DNA of 37,043 nt from Candidatus Hydrogenedentota bacterium (GTDB lineage Bacteria; UBA8481; J006): assembly GCA_003697085.1 (NCBI GenBank), contig RFFU01000011.1:1-37043 (forward strand), written 5' to 3'. The translations under genes and the position numbers were made by a program. Each line of letters opens with the position of its first letter. Positions within the stretch are counted from its first letter, which is position 1. Of this stretch, positions 16,274 to 24,711 are shown piece by piece. The notes beneath the pieces are model-generated. The model was not told the DNA's origin, did not search any database, and was given only the letters and a program-made list of their open reading frames with translations.

Positions 16274-17542
16274 CTATTTCTTCTTTCCAAAAAGGCCCAT
16301 CAAGCCGCCCTTCTTCTTCGGTGCTTCCCCCTCACCGGCCGCCTCTTCGATCATCTCCGCCTCCTCGCCCGCAACGATCTTGACGATCTCGCGGATCGAT
16401 TCCGCGATCTTCGAGTCGGGACTCCGCAAATAGAAGGGCTCACACTCGTTCACCGAAGGCATCACCACGGCTCCTTCCGAAGGAATCGTCGCGATCACCT
16501 CGGCCTCCAGCGTCTCCTCGATCTCCTTCTTCTTAAAGGCTCCCGTGGTCGCCTCACGGTTCATAATAACCTTCACCTTCTCCTCCGTGTATCCGAAGGT
16601 TTGCATAATCTCCATCATCAACTTCCCATCCTTGATCGTCGGCAACTCCATCGTCAAGAGAAGAAGGATCTGGTCGGCCAACTCCAGTGCGGTGAGGACG
16701 GTGTCCGAAAGATAGGAAGGCGTGTCAATGACGATGTAATGAAATTTTTCTTTCAGCTGACGTAGAATTTGATCCACGTGATTTCCCTTCACCAAATCCG
16801 CCTCGTCGGGACGAATCGGCGCACAAAGCACGGAAACCCCGCTTTCTTCGTGCGTCACAAGATGCCCCATCAAGATTTCCGGGTCCAATTCACCCGCGTC
16901 GGCGATCTCGCGGGCCAAGGCAGAGATCGTCACCTTCGTCGGCAAATGCATCATAATGGCGATATCGCCGAATTGGAGGTCGAGATCGACCAAACAGACC
17001 TTCTTGCCGGTCATCTTCTTCAAAGCCACGGCCAGATTGATGGCCAGAAGTGTCCGTCCGACTCCCCCCTTCGTCGAGAAGATCGTGATCATCTTCGATT
17101 CGACGACTTCTTCTTCCTTTGTTCCGATGATCGCCGCCATCGCCTCGCGCTTCTTTTCCGCAATCTCGGCGACCAAACGAACCACCGCCACAAGATCGGA
17201 AGCATCGTAGGGTTTCGGAAGCACCTGGCGGACCCCGCTGAGCATCGCCTTTCGCATAAAGAGGTTGTCCGCACCTTCCTCGGCCACCATCACGATATCG
17301 CTCTTGGGCGCCTGCACCGATATCTGCTCCGCGGCCAGCAAACCGTCCGGCTGATCCCCGCCCAGCTTTGCGTCCATCACGATGACCGTGGGAGCCTTCT
17401 CCTTGGCCATCTTCAAGGCTTCCTCGGCGTTGTCCGTTTCCCCGACGACTTCGAGATCCTGTTCAACAAGAAAGGCTTTCTTCAGATTGACGCGCTCTTC
17501 GACTTCACCTGAAACAAGGAGAATGGTGATCGCGGCCGCCAT
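16274..17542 (-). CDS. tadZ: TadZ/CpaE: receiver-like domain fused to MinD-type ATPase
   Basis: The 422-residue protein has an N-terminal receiver-like domain (about 5-125) and a MinD/ParA-type ATPase domain (about 150-370), the layout of CpaE/TadZ proteins that place the Tad machine at the pole. The receiver keeps D57 and K110, but the acidic pair is replaced (VSGEVEE) and the switch Thr is Ala (IVMVAEEG), so phosphorylation is doubtful. The deviant Walker A is KGGVGRT (158-164): the signature lysine is kept but the P-loop lysine is Arg, a change also known in other TadZ proteins. The tail is acidic, then lysine-rich (GLMGLFGKKK). It starts 3 bases after the secretin stop. Confidence 0.93.
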   Translation of the reverse strand: MAAAITILLVSGEVEERVNLKKAFLVEQDLEVVGETDNAEEALKMAKEKAPTVIVMDAKLGGDQPDGLLAAEQISVQAPKSDIVMVAEEGADNLFMRKAMLSGVRQVLPKPYDASDLVAVVRLVAEIAEKKREAMAAIIGTKEEEVVESKMITIFSTKGGVGRTLLAINLAVALKKMTGKKVCLVDLDLQFGDIAIMMHLPTKVTISALAREIADAGELDPEILMGHLVTHEESGVSVLCAPIRPDEADLVKGNHVDQILRQLKEKFHYIVIDTPSYLSDTVLTALELADQILLLLTMELPTIKDGKLMMEIMQTFGYTEEKVKVIMNREATTGAFKKKEIEETLEAEVIATIPSEGAVVMPSVNECEPFYLRSPDSKIAESIREIVKIVAGEEAEMIEEAAGEGEAPKKKGGLMGLFGKKK

Positions 17543-17545
17543 GAT

Positions 17546-20500
17546 TCAGGAGGCGTCTGCGTTGGAGGATCCGGACGGCGTGAGCGGCTTCGTATAGGGG
17601 GAGGGATTCGGAATGGACCGCCGCGGCGGCGCGACCTCCGTCTCCATCGCGCTCAAGGTCCCGTCCGCCGGCACGACACGCGCCGTCAGAAAGATCAACA
17701 GTTCAACCGTTTCGTCCGTCTCCTTCTTCGAGCGAAAGAGATGGCCGATGATCGGCAACGAACCCAGAATCGGTATTTTGTCCTCGTTCACGTGCTTCTC
17801 CTTCGTCTGAAGACCACCGATCACCAACGGAAGGCCTGAACGGACCATAACCCGCGTCTGGGAATTCTGCTCGCCGATCACGTTGATGATCGCTTCGTTT
17901 CCCGCCGCGGCCGAACCAAAGGTCAAGGTCTCCAGCACCTTCGAGACGACCGCCTCGAGGTCCAGCGTGATCATGCCGTCCTCGCCGATCGTGGGGGTGA
18001 CGTCCAGCGTGATCCCGACCTCCTTTTCCGTCGTTTCCGTCGAAAAGGTAACCTGACCCAACGAATCCACAAAGCGGTTCGTGTAAACATCATAGACACG
18101 CTTGATATTCTGAAGCCGTGCCGATTTGTTGTTCAAAGTCATCACCCGCGGAGAAGAAAGGACGGTCACATCGCCGTTGGATTCCAGGGCCGAAATCAGC
18201 ATGTCCACGTTCGTGTAACGAAGCCCTCCGAAACTAAAGCCACTGCCGCCCAACATCCCCAGAAGCAAACCGGCGTTTCCGCTGACGTTGAATGTCTGGT
18301 TCCGCCCCGTCTGAATCTCCGGCTCGGGTTGCCCGGAAACCGTTCGGGAATTCGTCGTCCCAAAACCCGCAAACGGCTTGTTTCCGGCATTCGACTGAGA
18401 TGAAAAAGCCCACTGGACGCCGAGTTGATTCAAGAGACTCCTGTCAATCTCCACGAATTTCGCTTCGATCAAAACCTGTTTCGTCGTCTCGCGGTCCAAA
18501 TCGTGCACAAACTTGATGATCTCGGTGATCTTCTTCAACCGGTCGCGCACAATCAGACTGTTGCTGGCGGCGTCCAGGCTGAGATTGGCCGAGGTCGTAT
18601 CCGTTGACTCCTCGGTGGTGAAGGATATATCCGCTCCCAAAGAGGAATAGAAGACCTGCTGGACCAACGGAAGAATCTCGGAAACGTTTCGCGAAACAAC
18701 CTTGACGATCTTCGTCACGAGTTCGTCCTGCCCTTCATCGTTGACTTCAACAACGACTCCGCGGATCATCTTGATCGTCTGTCCCGGATACCGGTAGGTC
18801 CAGATCGCCGTTCCGGCCTTGTTGAACTCCACCGTCGTAAAACTCGGCGGGGTCCCTTTGTAGATTCGGGTCACATCCGACATCGTCATTCCCGGAACCA
18901 CGATTCCCTCTTTCAGTAAGCGTTGTTGCTCCTCTCGAGGAAGACGCACATACATATTCCCCAAGGCGCTGGGCATTACGTCCCCGGAGACAATCACCGA
19001 AGCCTCGGCGGAGGGAACAAACCCCTCGAGACGATCCCGGATGAAATACGCCTCGCCGGAAGGAAACTTGTACCGCGCCTCCTTTTCCTCGTACTCCCGC
19101 CCCGCCTCCGGAACGGGTATGAGTTCTCCCTTTTCCCCCAAAACATCCTCGAGTTGTTTCAATGTCAGCCCCCAAATCACCATCCTGTTCCTCTTCGCCG
19201 CCTCGAGATCTTTCTCCTTCGGCAATGTGAGGATCTGATAGAGCTGATCGTTACGGAAACGCAGGAGAACATTGGGGTATTCATATTCCCAGAGGAGTCC
19301 CGAAGATGAGTTGATGGAACGAGGCGGTCTGAGCGCCTTGGTTCCCAACGCCGCCTCGACTTGTGCGAGAGTCATTCCCGTCACCAAACCGCCGTTCTGG
19401 ATCGTGCGTTCTATATCGTCGTTGGAAAGACCGACGAAGTTCTGCGAGAGATAACTGGTGAGAACATCGAGTATCCCCGGCGGGCCGATCATCACGACCG
19501 TGTTCGCGTTCACGTTGTCCACGACAAAGAACCAGGGCGGACGATCCGGAGGAGACCAGGGCCAGACATACTTGACAAGAAGCCGATCCGCCAACGTCTG
19601 CAAGCCATCCACGATCTTTTTGCGCGTCTGGTCATCCACAAACGTTCCCAAATGGACCAGAACAATCTCCTTCGACATCACAACATCGCCGGACGTCCTG
19701 TCCTTGCCCGTGCCGTCAATGTATTTCGTACGCATAATCGATATCCCGTTGTCGTAACGAGGAGCATCGATCAAACGCATCAACTGGTCGATCGTGGCGA
19801 CGGCCGAGGGAATATCCTTGACGACAACAAGGCGAAGATACTCCTGAGTGACAATCGTGCCCTGCTCCGTAAGGAAATGGCGCACGAGTGGAATGACCTC
19901 CTGCGCCTCCGCGTACCGCAAACGATACACCTTCGTCTGTATCGTGTCCCCGCTCGATGAGGTCCCTTCCAGCGTGACGTTTTCGATCTCACGATTCGTT
20001 TTTGGAGAAACATAAGTCGAGATATCCGTGACGCGCCCGTTGGTCAGCGTAATGACTCCGTCACGGTAATGGTACTCCTCGATCTTGTGTGTCTGGCCGC
20101 TTTCGTCCTTCTCGATCCGAACCTCCGGAGGTACCGCCGGTTCCCCCTTGGCCTGAATCATCTCGTCCCGGGTCATTTCACGAAGAACCTGTCCCTTCTT
20201 GATCGCATCTTCGATCGTCTCGGCATCGATCGATCTCTGATTAATCTCCGCCACGATGTCATCGACGAGTGTCACGGAAAGATCGCGGTAAAAGAGCCGT
20301 TCGACCTTGGCCATCCGGCCGTTCTTCTGCTCCATCATATCCAGGATCGGTTCTTCCAAAGGCTCACCCAACGCCGCGATGACATCCTCCCGCGTCATGC
20401 CGCGGAGAACGATATGGCGCGATATCGCCTCTTGGGCCGTGGCGCGATCGAGACGGTTCAACTGTTTCGCGACATCGATGAGTTCCATTCGATTCTCGAT

Positions 20501-21085
20501 CTTGATTCCAGCGGCGCGCAGAGTCTCGAGTTGAAGTTCAACATATTGGGCGTTCTTCATCACCCCGTACAGAACCACCTTGTCCGGCTCCACGTCCATC
20601 CGCGTGACACCGTCCGGAAAGGCCTTTTCGTCGTTGTTCTCGATCACCACCACGCGATAGACATAGCGTTTCTTCCCAGACCAAACGTAAAGATGAGATT
20701 GGCCGATATTGATAATTCCGTCGCCCTCGCGAGCCACTTCCGGGCGGCCCTGAACGAGAACCTCGGTGGGGGAAACGACGTTGGCGATGATGGCTCGCGG
20801 ATTTCCCACGGCGACACGCGTAAGGTTCGGCACCGATACGACGAAGGAATTGTTCGTCGCGACATAAACGTCCGGGATTCCGGGCGATTTTTCCTTCTCG
20901 GAAGTCTGCGCTTCCTTCGAAGGCGACTTTTCCGCGGAAGCGGTAGCCCTCGCGGACGCGGTTGCATCCGACGCTTTCGTCGGTACGGTATCCGCCGCTT
21001 CTCCGGCGATCAATGTCATAAGAAGCAGAAGGCCCGACAGGGCGAACCGGAATAATGAGCGGTTTTCAAAGAGCGTTCGTCGCAT
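17546..21085 (-). CDS. cpaC: Very large Tad secretin (CpaC/RcpA) with five BamE/SmpA-like modules
   Basis: The 1,179-residue outer-membrane secretin is about twice the usual CpaC length. In order: signal peptide (1-30, ending near GEA); Ala/Ser/Lys linker (31-68); pilus-secretin N-terminal domain (78-150); BON-like segment (160-203); modules 1 and 2 (218-283, 293-357); a secretin N domain (382-443); a second N-like segment (470-555); modules 3, 4 and 5 (557-620, 627-691, 720-782); an N domain (788-864); and the C-terminal secretin barrel (868-1140) with VTVLSSPRVMTLNN and VRSGLPLVIGGLQT. Modules share the pattern GMT...(V/L)...LG.P, an aromatic W.Y or Y.Y, then a strand and V..I, like BamE/SmpA. 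The ATG at 21085 shares a base with the cpaB stop (TGATG). Confidence 0.93.
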   Translation of the reverse strand: MRRTLFENRSLFRFALSGLLLLMTLIAGEAADTVPTKASDATASARATASAEKSPSKEAQTSEKEKSPGIPDVYVATNNSFVVSVPNLTRVAVGNPRAIIANVVSPTEVLVQGRPEVAREGDGIINIGQSHLYVWSGKKRYVYRVVVIENNDEKAFPDGVTRMDVEPDKVVLYGVMKNAQYVELQLETLRAAGIKIENRMELIDVAKQLNRLDRATAQEAISRHIVLRGMTREDVIAALGEPLEEPILDMMEQKNGRMAKVERLFYRDLSVTLVDDIVAEINQRSIDAETIEDAIKKGQVLREMTRDEMIQAKGEPAVPPEVRIEKDESGQTHKIEEYHYRDGVITLTNGRVTDISTYVSPKTNREIENVTLEGTSSSGDTIQTKVYRLRYAEAQEVIPLVRHFLTEQGTIVTQEYLRLVVVKDIPSAVATIDQLMRLIDAPRYDNGISIMRTKYIDGTGKDRTSGDVVMSKEIVLVHLGTFVDDQTRKKIVDGLQTLADRLLVKYVWPWSPPDRPPWFFVVDNVNANTVVMIGPPGILDVLTSYLSQNFVGLSNDDIERTIQNGGLVTGMTLAQVEAALGTKALRPPRSINSSSGLLWEYEYPNVLLRFRNDQLYQILTLPKEKDLEAAKRNRMVIWGLTLKQLEDVLGEKGELIPVPEAGREYEEKEARYKFPSGEAYFIRDRLEGFVPSAEASVIVSGDVMPSALGNMYVRLPREEQQRLLKEGIVVPGMTMSDVTRIYKGTPPSFTTVEFNKAGTAIWTYRYPGQTIKMIRGVVVEVNDEGQDELVTKIVKVVSRNVSEILPLVQQVFYSSLGADISFTTEESTDTTSANLSLDAASNSLIVRDRLKKITEIIKFVHDLDRETTKQVLIEAKFVEIDRSLLNQLGVQWAFSSQSNAGNKPFAGFGTTNSRTVSGQPEPEIQTGRNQTFNVSGNAGLLLGMLGGSGFSFGGLRYTNVDMLISALESNGDVTVLSSPRVMTLNNKSARLQNIKRVYDVYTNRFVDSLGQVTFSTETTEKEVGITLDVTPTIGEDGMITLDLEAVVSKVLETLTFGSAAAGNEAIINVIGEQNSQTRVMVRSGLPLVIGGLQTKEKHVNEDKIPILGSLPIIGHLFRSKKETDETVELLIFLTARVVPADGTLSAMETEVAPPRRSIPNPSPYTKPLTPSGSSNADAS

Positions 21086-22281
21086 CAACGGTTGCCTCCA
21101 AAGAAGAGATCGAAGAGGCCCGGAGTCCGTTTTTTCGGCTCCGGGGAAGAAGTGACCCGGAGCGTCGTGTCGTAAGAAGGCCTGGGAATCTCGGCGCCGG
21201 CCGCCCATCCCTTGTCCTCGTCGTCCAGAGTCGTTTGATTTTCATAACTCGGAACGACACCGTCGATCCTCGGCAACCCGCGCCGTTGCGCCCCGTCCGG
21301 CTCGAACCTCACAACCGCACTGTGCACGCCTCCCACGTATACCTCGACCGTCCGCGCTTCATTCAATAATGTCCTGTTGAAAACACTCTCTTCCGTCGTG
21401 CCGGGCGTGCGGGCCAAGACATCGTTCACCGGCGCACGCAAGGCCATATGGAGGGTCGCGCCGCCGTAATTCTCCGCCCAGACGAGCCGTTCCGCCTCAT
21501 GAGGATAGACCGCCAGTGTGACTCCCGAGGGGGGAGGAAGTTCCGCTGCCGTGGTATCATTCGGCTCCGGAGGCATAAACATCTGACCAATCGCTACCAC
21601 GCGCGCGTTCTGAATAATCGTCTTGGCATAATCCATCGTCCCGCCTTCGCGACGATTGATGCTGAATCTTCCGATGATATCAACCAAATCTCCCAGTTCG
21701 ATGAGCCCGGTTACCGCCGATAACTCGTCATAACGGATCGAGACCGCCCGCTTATATTTCGGAACAAGATAGGACAACTGCGGCCGCCCCGTGTAAATCA
21801 TCGCGTCCAAAATAAAATCGTTCTGTTTGATATCCACCGCGCTGATATGACCGAGGACGCGGTCCTTTTCGGACTCGAGGATGGCGGCTTCCGGCGCCGC
21901 TCCGACCGCAGGCACCTCCTTAATCAGAATCAGATCGTCCTTCAGAAGCGTGTTCGCCGGAATGTCCGTCCGTGCAACCAAGACCTTCTTGTGTGAACCG
22001 GGATACCGCGTCGGGTCGTTCGGATCGGTTCCCGCGGCCTGCTCATCCAAATCCGGATAGCCGTCGTTGTCGGAATCCACTTGCGCCGCCTGCCGCGCCA
22101 ACTCCTCCTCCGACGGCCCCGTCTTTCGAAAAAGGAAGAAATAAGCCGCTACCGAACCGATGACCAAAACAACAATCACAACGGCGGCTATGATTAAAAT
22201 TCGTGGATCCACTTGGCCGGCCGTCCGGTTTTCCTCTCGTCCTCCCCGGCCGACGAACTTCCTTCGCATCATTATCCCCAT
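21085..22281 (-). CDS. cpaB: Pilus assembly protein CpaB/RcpC with TSP3-like calcium motif
   Basis: The 398-residue protein has one membrane segment (about 28-50), then a thrombospondin-type-3-like motif DSDNDGYPDLDE (69-80) followed by GTDPNDPTRYP, then a SAF domain (about 99-165, VARTDIPANTLLKDDL) and the RcpC/CpaB domain (RAVSIRYDELSAVTGLIELGDLVDIIGRF onward). CpaB is a periplasmic component of the Tad machine thought to work with the secretin. The calcium-type motif between the membrane segment and the SAF domain is not a usual part of CpaB. Three in-frame ATGs lie within the first five codons (22281, 22272, 22269); the first is used here. It begins 5 bases after the TadE/G-like gene. Confidence 0.93.
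   Translation of the reverse strand: MGIMMRRKFVGRGGREENRTAGQVDPRILIIAAVVIVVLVIGSVAAYFFLFRKTGPSEEELARQAAQVDSDNDGYPDLDEQAAGTDPNDPTRYPGSHKKVLVARTDIPANTLLKDDLILIKEVPAVGAAPEAAILESEKDRVLGHISAVDIKQNDFILDAMIYTGRPQLSYLVPKYKRAVSIRYDELSAVTGLIELGDLVDIIGRFSINRREGGTMDYAKTIIQNARVVAIGQMFMPPEPNDTTAAELPPPSGVTLAVYPHEAERLVWAENYGGATLHMALRAPVNDVLARTPGTTEESVFNRTLLNEARTVEVYVGGVHSAVVRFEPDGAQRRGLPRIDGVVPSYENQTTLDDEDKGWAAGAEIPRPSYDTTLRVTSSPEPKKRTPGLFDLFFGGNR
22000..22077 (-). other. TSP3-like calcium-binding motif inside CpaB
   Basis: The segment encodes a D.D.DG..D..E loop followed by GTDPNDP, the classic pattern of thrombospondin type 3 repeats, at residues 69-94 of CpaB. It sits in the periplasmic linker just outside the membrane, where calcium is available. 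A single repeat is present. Confidence 0.8.
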
Positions 22282-22286
22282 CTCTA

Positions 22287-23126
22287 CTAGCGCACCACCT
22301 TGACCTTCATACGGGAAACCCCGCCACGCCAGACGCCGAAATCATGAGCCGCCCCCAGCCTATTCTCTTCCTCCCCCTCCAGACGCTTCTTCACCGTCCG
22401 GCAGACCAGTCGTCCCTTTTCATCCACAATCGAGGCGTCAATTGCCGCAAACCCCACCACGGTTCCGACCATTTCCTCCCCGTCGGATTCTGGTTCAAAT
22501 ATAACCACGATTTGCCCCGACTTTGAAGAAAATTTTGCCAGATTCTCCTCCAGTGCCAATTCCACCTCCTCGCCGACCCGCAAAAATCGCGGGCCCGAGA
22601 CCCGAAACGCCTTCACTGCATATCCCGGAACATCCCCGCTCGCTGAAGGCCATACAACGATCTCCTGCCCCACGCGAAAGGAATCGTATCTCCTCAACGC
22701 AAATGCAATATCGCTTCTTTCCAACTCCGATACCGGCCCGCCTCCCTCCACCACCACCTCGCCACGAGCCAACGCCGTGAACTTCAATTTTGGAGCCCCG
22801 ACGAGCCAGGCGAAATAGGCGCGCACCTCGGAACGAATCGATACGTCGATCGTTTTGCCATCCTTCCCCACCACCACACTCGTCGGCCCCGGCTTCAATC
22901 CGCGCTTCCGCAAGGCATCCAGCCCGGCTTCCACGGCTTGCCGCGGACGAAACGGAAGGAAAGCCCCCGCCTCCTTCGCGGCCGCAACGACATCGTGCTC
23001 TAAACTCTTTCGGACAGCGTACGTCCGCCAGATGTCGAAAAAGAGTCCCAGCAAAATCACGAGAACCACAACTCCCGTGATCAACCAGGAGAGCCGCACT
23101 TCCTTGAGTAACCTTTTTATTTGCAA
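22287..23126 (-). CDS. TadE/TadG-like minor pseudopilin, first gene of the Tad operon
   Basis: The 279-residue protein has one N-terminal membrane segment (about 14-33) followed by the helix FFDIWRTYAVRKSLEHDVVAAAKEAGAFLP. That matches the TadE/TadG pattern, in which the helix spans the membrane and carries on into the periplasm. The rest is a beta-rich domain with no named motif (VVVGKDGKTIDVSIRSEVRAYF and similar), so the TadE/G name is inference. The start is a TTG at 23126 with GAGG 7 bases before it; a GTG nine codons later is possible. The intergenic region to the divergent Memo gene should hold the operon's promoter, but no clear -35/-10 pair stands out. Confidence 0.72.
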   Translation of the reverse strand: MQIKRLLKEVRLSWLITGVVVLVILLGLFFDIWRTYAVRKSLEHDVVAAAKEAGAFLPFRPRQAVEAGLDALRKRGLKPGPTSVVVGKDGKTIDVSIRSEVRAYFAWLVGAPKLKFTALARGEVVVEGGGPVSELERSDIAFALRRYDSFRVGQEIVVWPSASGDVPGYAVKAFRVSGPRFLRVGEEVELALEENLAKFSSKSGQIVVIFEPESDGEEMVGTVVGFAAIDASIVDEKGRLVCRTVKKRLEGEEENRLGAAHDFGVWRGGVSRMKVKVVR

Positions 23127-23335
23127 TCCCTTGCCTCGTCATCAAAATATTTATCGGTCTATTTCCTCATACTCTAGTGGAAAAGTTGTGGAAAAATCAA
23201 GCCCCTTTCTTCCCCTCTTTCAGTTTTGTCCCTTTTTGTATAAAATTTTTATGGTGGATTGTACTCGGAAATTCAGTCGCGGAGGCCGCAAGGCCCTTCT
23301 TTGACTCAATTTTTTATTTCCGGAGGAGAAAAACG

Positions 23336-24244
23336 ATGAGACACGGGGTTTTCGCGGGAACGTGGTATCCTGATGATTCCTCGACGACGAAAAGAACTCT
23401 TCGCGAATTCGAAACGCTCGTTCCTCCAACCCGTCAAGCTTCCGAAGCCTCGACAGTCATCCTTCCTCATGCCGGTTGGTTTTTTTCCGGACCGACGGCT
23501 TGGGCGACGCTTCGTTCCATCTCCGATGCCTGGTCCCCCGAAATCGTTCTTCTCTTCGGAGGTCATCTCGGACCGGCAAGCCAGCCGACGGTGGCCAAAA
23601 CCGACGGATGGATACTCGGCTCGCTCAAACTCGAATCGGACAGAGAATTGATCGAATCTTTGAGCGATTCTTCGGAACTCAACACCGATTCGGACTCCCG
23701 CTTCCGCCCGGACAATGGAATCGAATTGGCCTTGAGCGTTCTGGGACAGCGCTTCCCGAACGCGCGTTATGTCTGCATCGGAATACCGCCTTCCCGCGAC
23801 GCTCTCTCTTTGGGGAAAAAAATCGGAACGCTTGCCCGAACCCTCCATCCTTCCGCTGAAATTCTCACCGCCGGTTCAACGGACCTCACGCATTACGGCC
23901 CCTCCTATGGTTTCGCCCCAAAAGGCATCGGGGCCCAAGCGGAGGAGTGGGTCAAAACTGAAAATGATCCTTCCTTCCTTCAACCGCTTCTCTCCGGTCA
24001 ACTTCTGAAAGCGCTCGATGCGGCGGTTCAACGCGGCGCGGCTTGCTGTCCGGGCGCAGCCGTGGCGGCACTGGAAGCCGCGCGCGCCGTCGAAGAAAAC
24101 CCGGAACCTTCGCACCAAAAAAACAGGAAACAAGATTCTGATTCCTCGAAACCTGAAGGACGAATTATCGATTATCGAACGAGTCTTTGGAGAAAAGAGG
24201 GAAGAACGAACGATTTCGTCGGTTACGCGGGGATCCTTTTCTGA
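23336..24244 (+). CDS. Memo family protein (AmmeMemoRadiSam system protein B)
   Basis: The 302-residue protein matches the Memo family. It opens with FAGTWYP and keeps the putative metal/active-site residues: H45 in PHAGWFFSG, H77 in FGGHLG, D183 and H186 in TDLTHYGPSYGF, and a cysteine pair C237/C238 in AACCPGAAVAAL where Memo proteins have one cysteine. Members are often encoded with AMMECR1 and radical-SAM partners; neither is in the window. The biochemical role in bacteria is unsettled. The ATG at 23336 follows a good ribosome site (GGAGGAG, 23322-23328); earlier in-frame starts add low-complexity residues. It is divergent from the Tad operon and shares its upstream region. Confidence 0.85.
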   Translation: MRHGVFAGTWYPDDSSTTKRTLREFETLVPPTRQASEASTVILPHAGWFFSGPTAWATLRSISDAWSPEIVLLFGGHLGPASQPTVAKTDGWILGSLKLESDRELIESLSDSSELNTDSDSRFRPDNGIELALSVLGQRFPNARYVCIGIPPSRDALSLGKKIGTLARTLHPSAEILTAGSTDLTHYGPSYGFAPKGIGAQAEEWVKTENDPSFLQPLLSGQLLKALDAAVQRGAACCPGAAVAALEAARAVEENPEPSHQKNRKQDSDSSKPEGRIIDYRTSLWRKEGRTNDFVGYAGILF

Positions 24245-24350
24245 CCACGAAAGAGAAGGGAGCCGCGGACCACTCCGAACAACACGGAAGGGAACGTAAC
24301 CACCGACTACTCGGAACAACACGGATGAGAACGAAACCACGGAAAATGTC
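24243..24350 (-). repeat. ACCACGGA/ACACGGAAG short-repeat block
   Basis: Degenerate units (CCGCGGACCACTCCGAACA, ACACGGAAGGGAACGTAACC, AACAACACGGATGAGAACG, AACCACGGAAAATG) follow one another. Reverse-complement blocks of the same type are at 158-186 and 10218-10251, and forward ones at 30095-30115 and 30190-30230. The strand given is relative to the copies near 158-186. The units look like a degenerate tandem repeat rather than a gene. Confidence 0.6.
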
Positions 24351-24374
24351 GCGCAGGTTCTCCCTTCTGGGAAC

Positions 24375-24391
24375 GCAGGCGTCTTGCCTGC
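24375..24391. repeat. Intergenic hairpin GCAGGC-GTCTT-GCCTGC
   Basis: A 6-bp perfect stem with a 5-base loop, a divergent member of the hairpin family seen at 81-98, 10122-10139, 10151-10168, 24519-24538, 24564-24581, 24603-24621 and 28824-28841. Confidence 0.6.
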
Positions 24392-24461
24392 AGAAAGGGA
24401 GGACTGGTTTTCCAACATGCGGTGGACCGGGCGGCCATGGGGGATTCCTCGCCGGGCTGCT

Positions 24462-24481
24462 CCTGCCTGCCGGCAGGCAGG
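24462..24481. repeat. 20-base perfect palindrome
   Basis: CCTGCCTGCC is followed directly by its exact reverse complement. It lies in the repeat-rich gap between the Memo gene and the ATPase remnant. Like the palindrome at 12-31, it has no run of T after it. Confidence 0.7.
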
Positions 24482-24518
24482 CCCTCCTCGGAATGACACC
24501 AAGCGGCGATCGGGACGT

Positions 24519-24538
24519 CGCAGACTGGAGAGTCTGCG
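24519..24538. repeat. Intergenic hairpin CGCAGACT-GGAG-AGTCTGCG
   Basis: An 8-bp perfect stem with a GGAG loop, followed by CCGC. Compared with 24564-24581 (stem GCAGGTT/AACCTGC), stem bases differ but pairing is kept. Confidence 0.75.
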
Positions 24539-24563
24539 CCGCATTATAATGGAGGTATGGAGT

Positions 24564-24581
24564 GCAGGTTCTCCAACCTGC
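24564..24581. repeat. Intergenic hairpin GCAGGTT-CTCC-AACCTGC
   Basis: A 7-bp perfect stem. The loop CTCC is the complement of GGAG, so this copy is inverted relative to 24519-24538 and 10122-10139. Confidence 0.75.
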
Positions 24582-24602
24582 GGCGGGGCGATCGAACTGT
24601 TC

Positions 24603-24621
24603 GCAGACAGCAAGTGTCCGC
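24603..24621 (+). repeat. Intergenic hairpin GCAGACA-GCAAG-TGTCCGC
   Basis: The left arm matches the copies at 81 and 10151, and the right arm matches the copy at 28824, leaving a single A-C mismatch in the stem. It is followed by GCTCCACA, the same tail as the copy at 10151. Confidence 0.7.
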
Positions 24622-24711
24622 GCTCCACAATGAAATGGTAACGAAGCACGAACCCCGCAATCCGCGACGCAAAAAGTGAATTAGTGAACCTCCGTTCCTC
24701 GACTAATCTTA

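Noticed and set aside
20069-21055. Plus-strand open frame opposite the secretin N-terminus
   Set aside because: His/Leu/Arg-rich shadow without a domain; the secretin signal peptide and N domains are on the minus strand.
21086-21208. Upstream extension of the secretin by 41 residues
   Set aside because: It lies inside cpaB and precedes a normal signal peptide that starts at the ATG at 21085.
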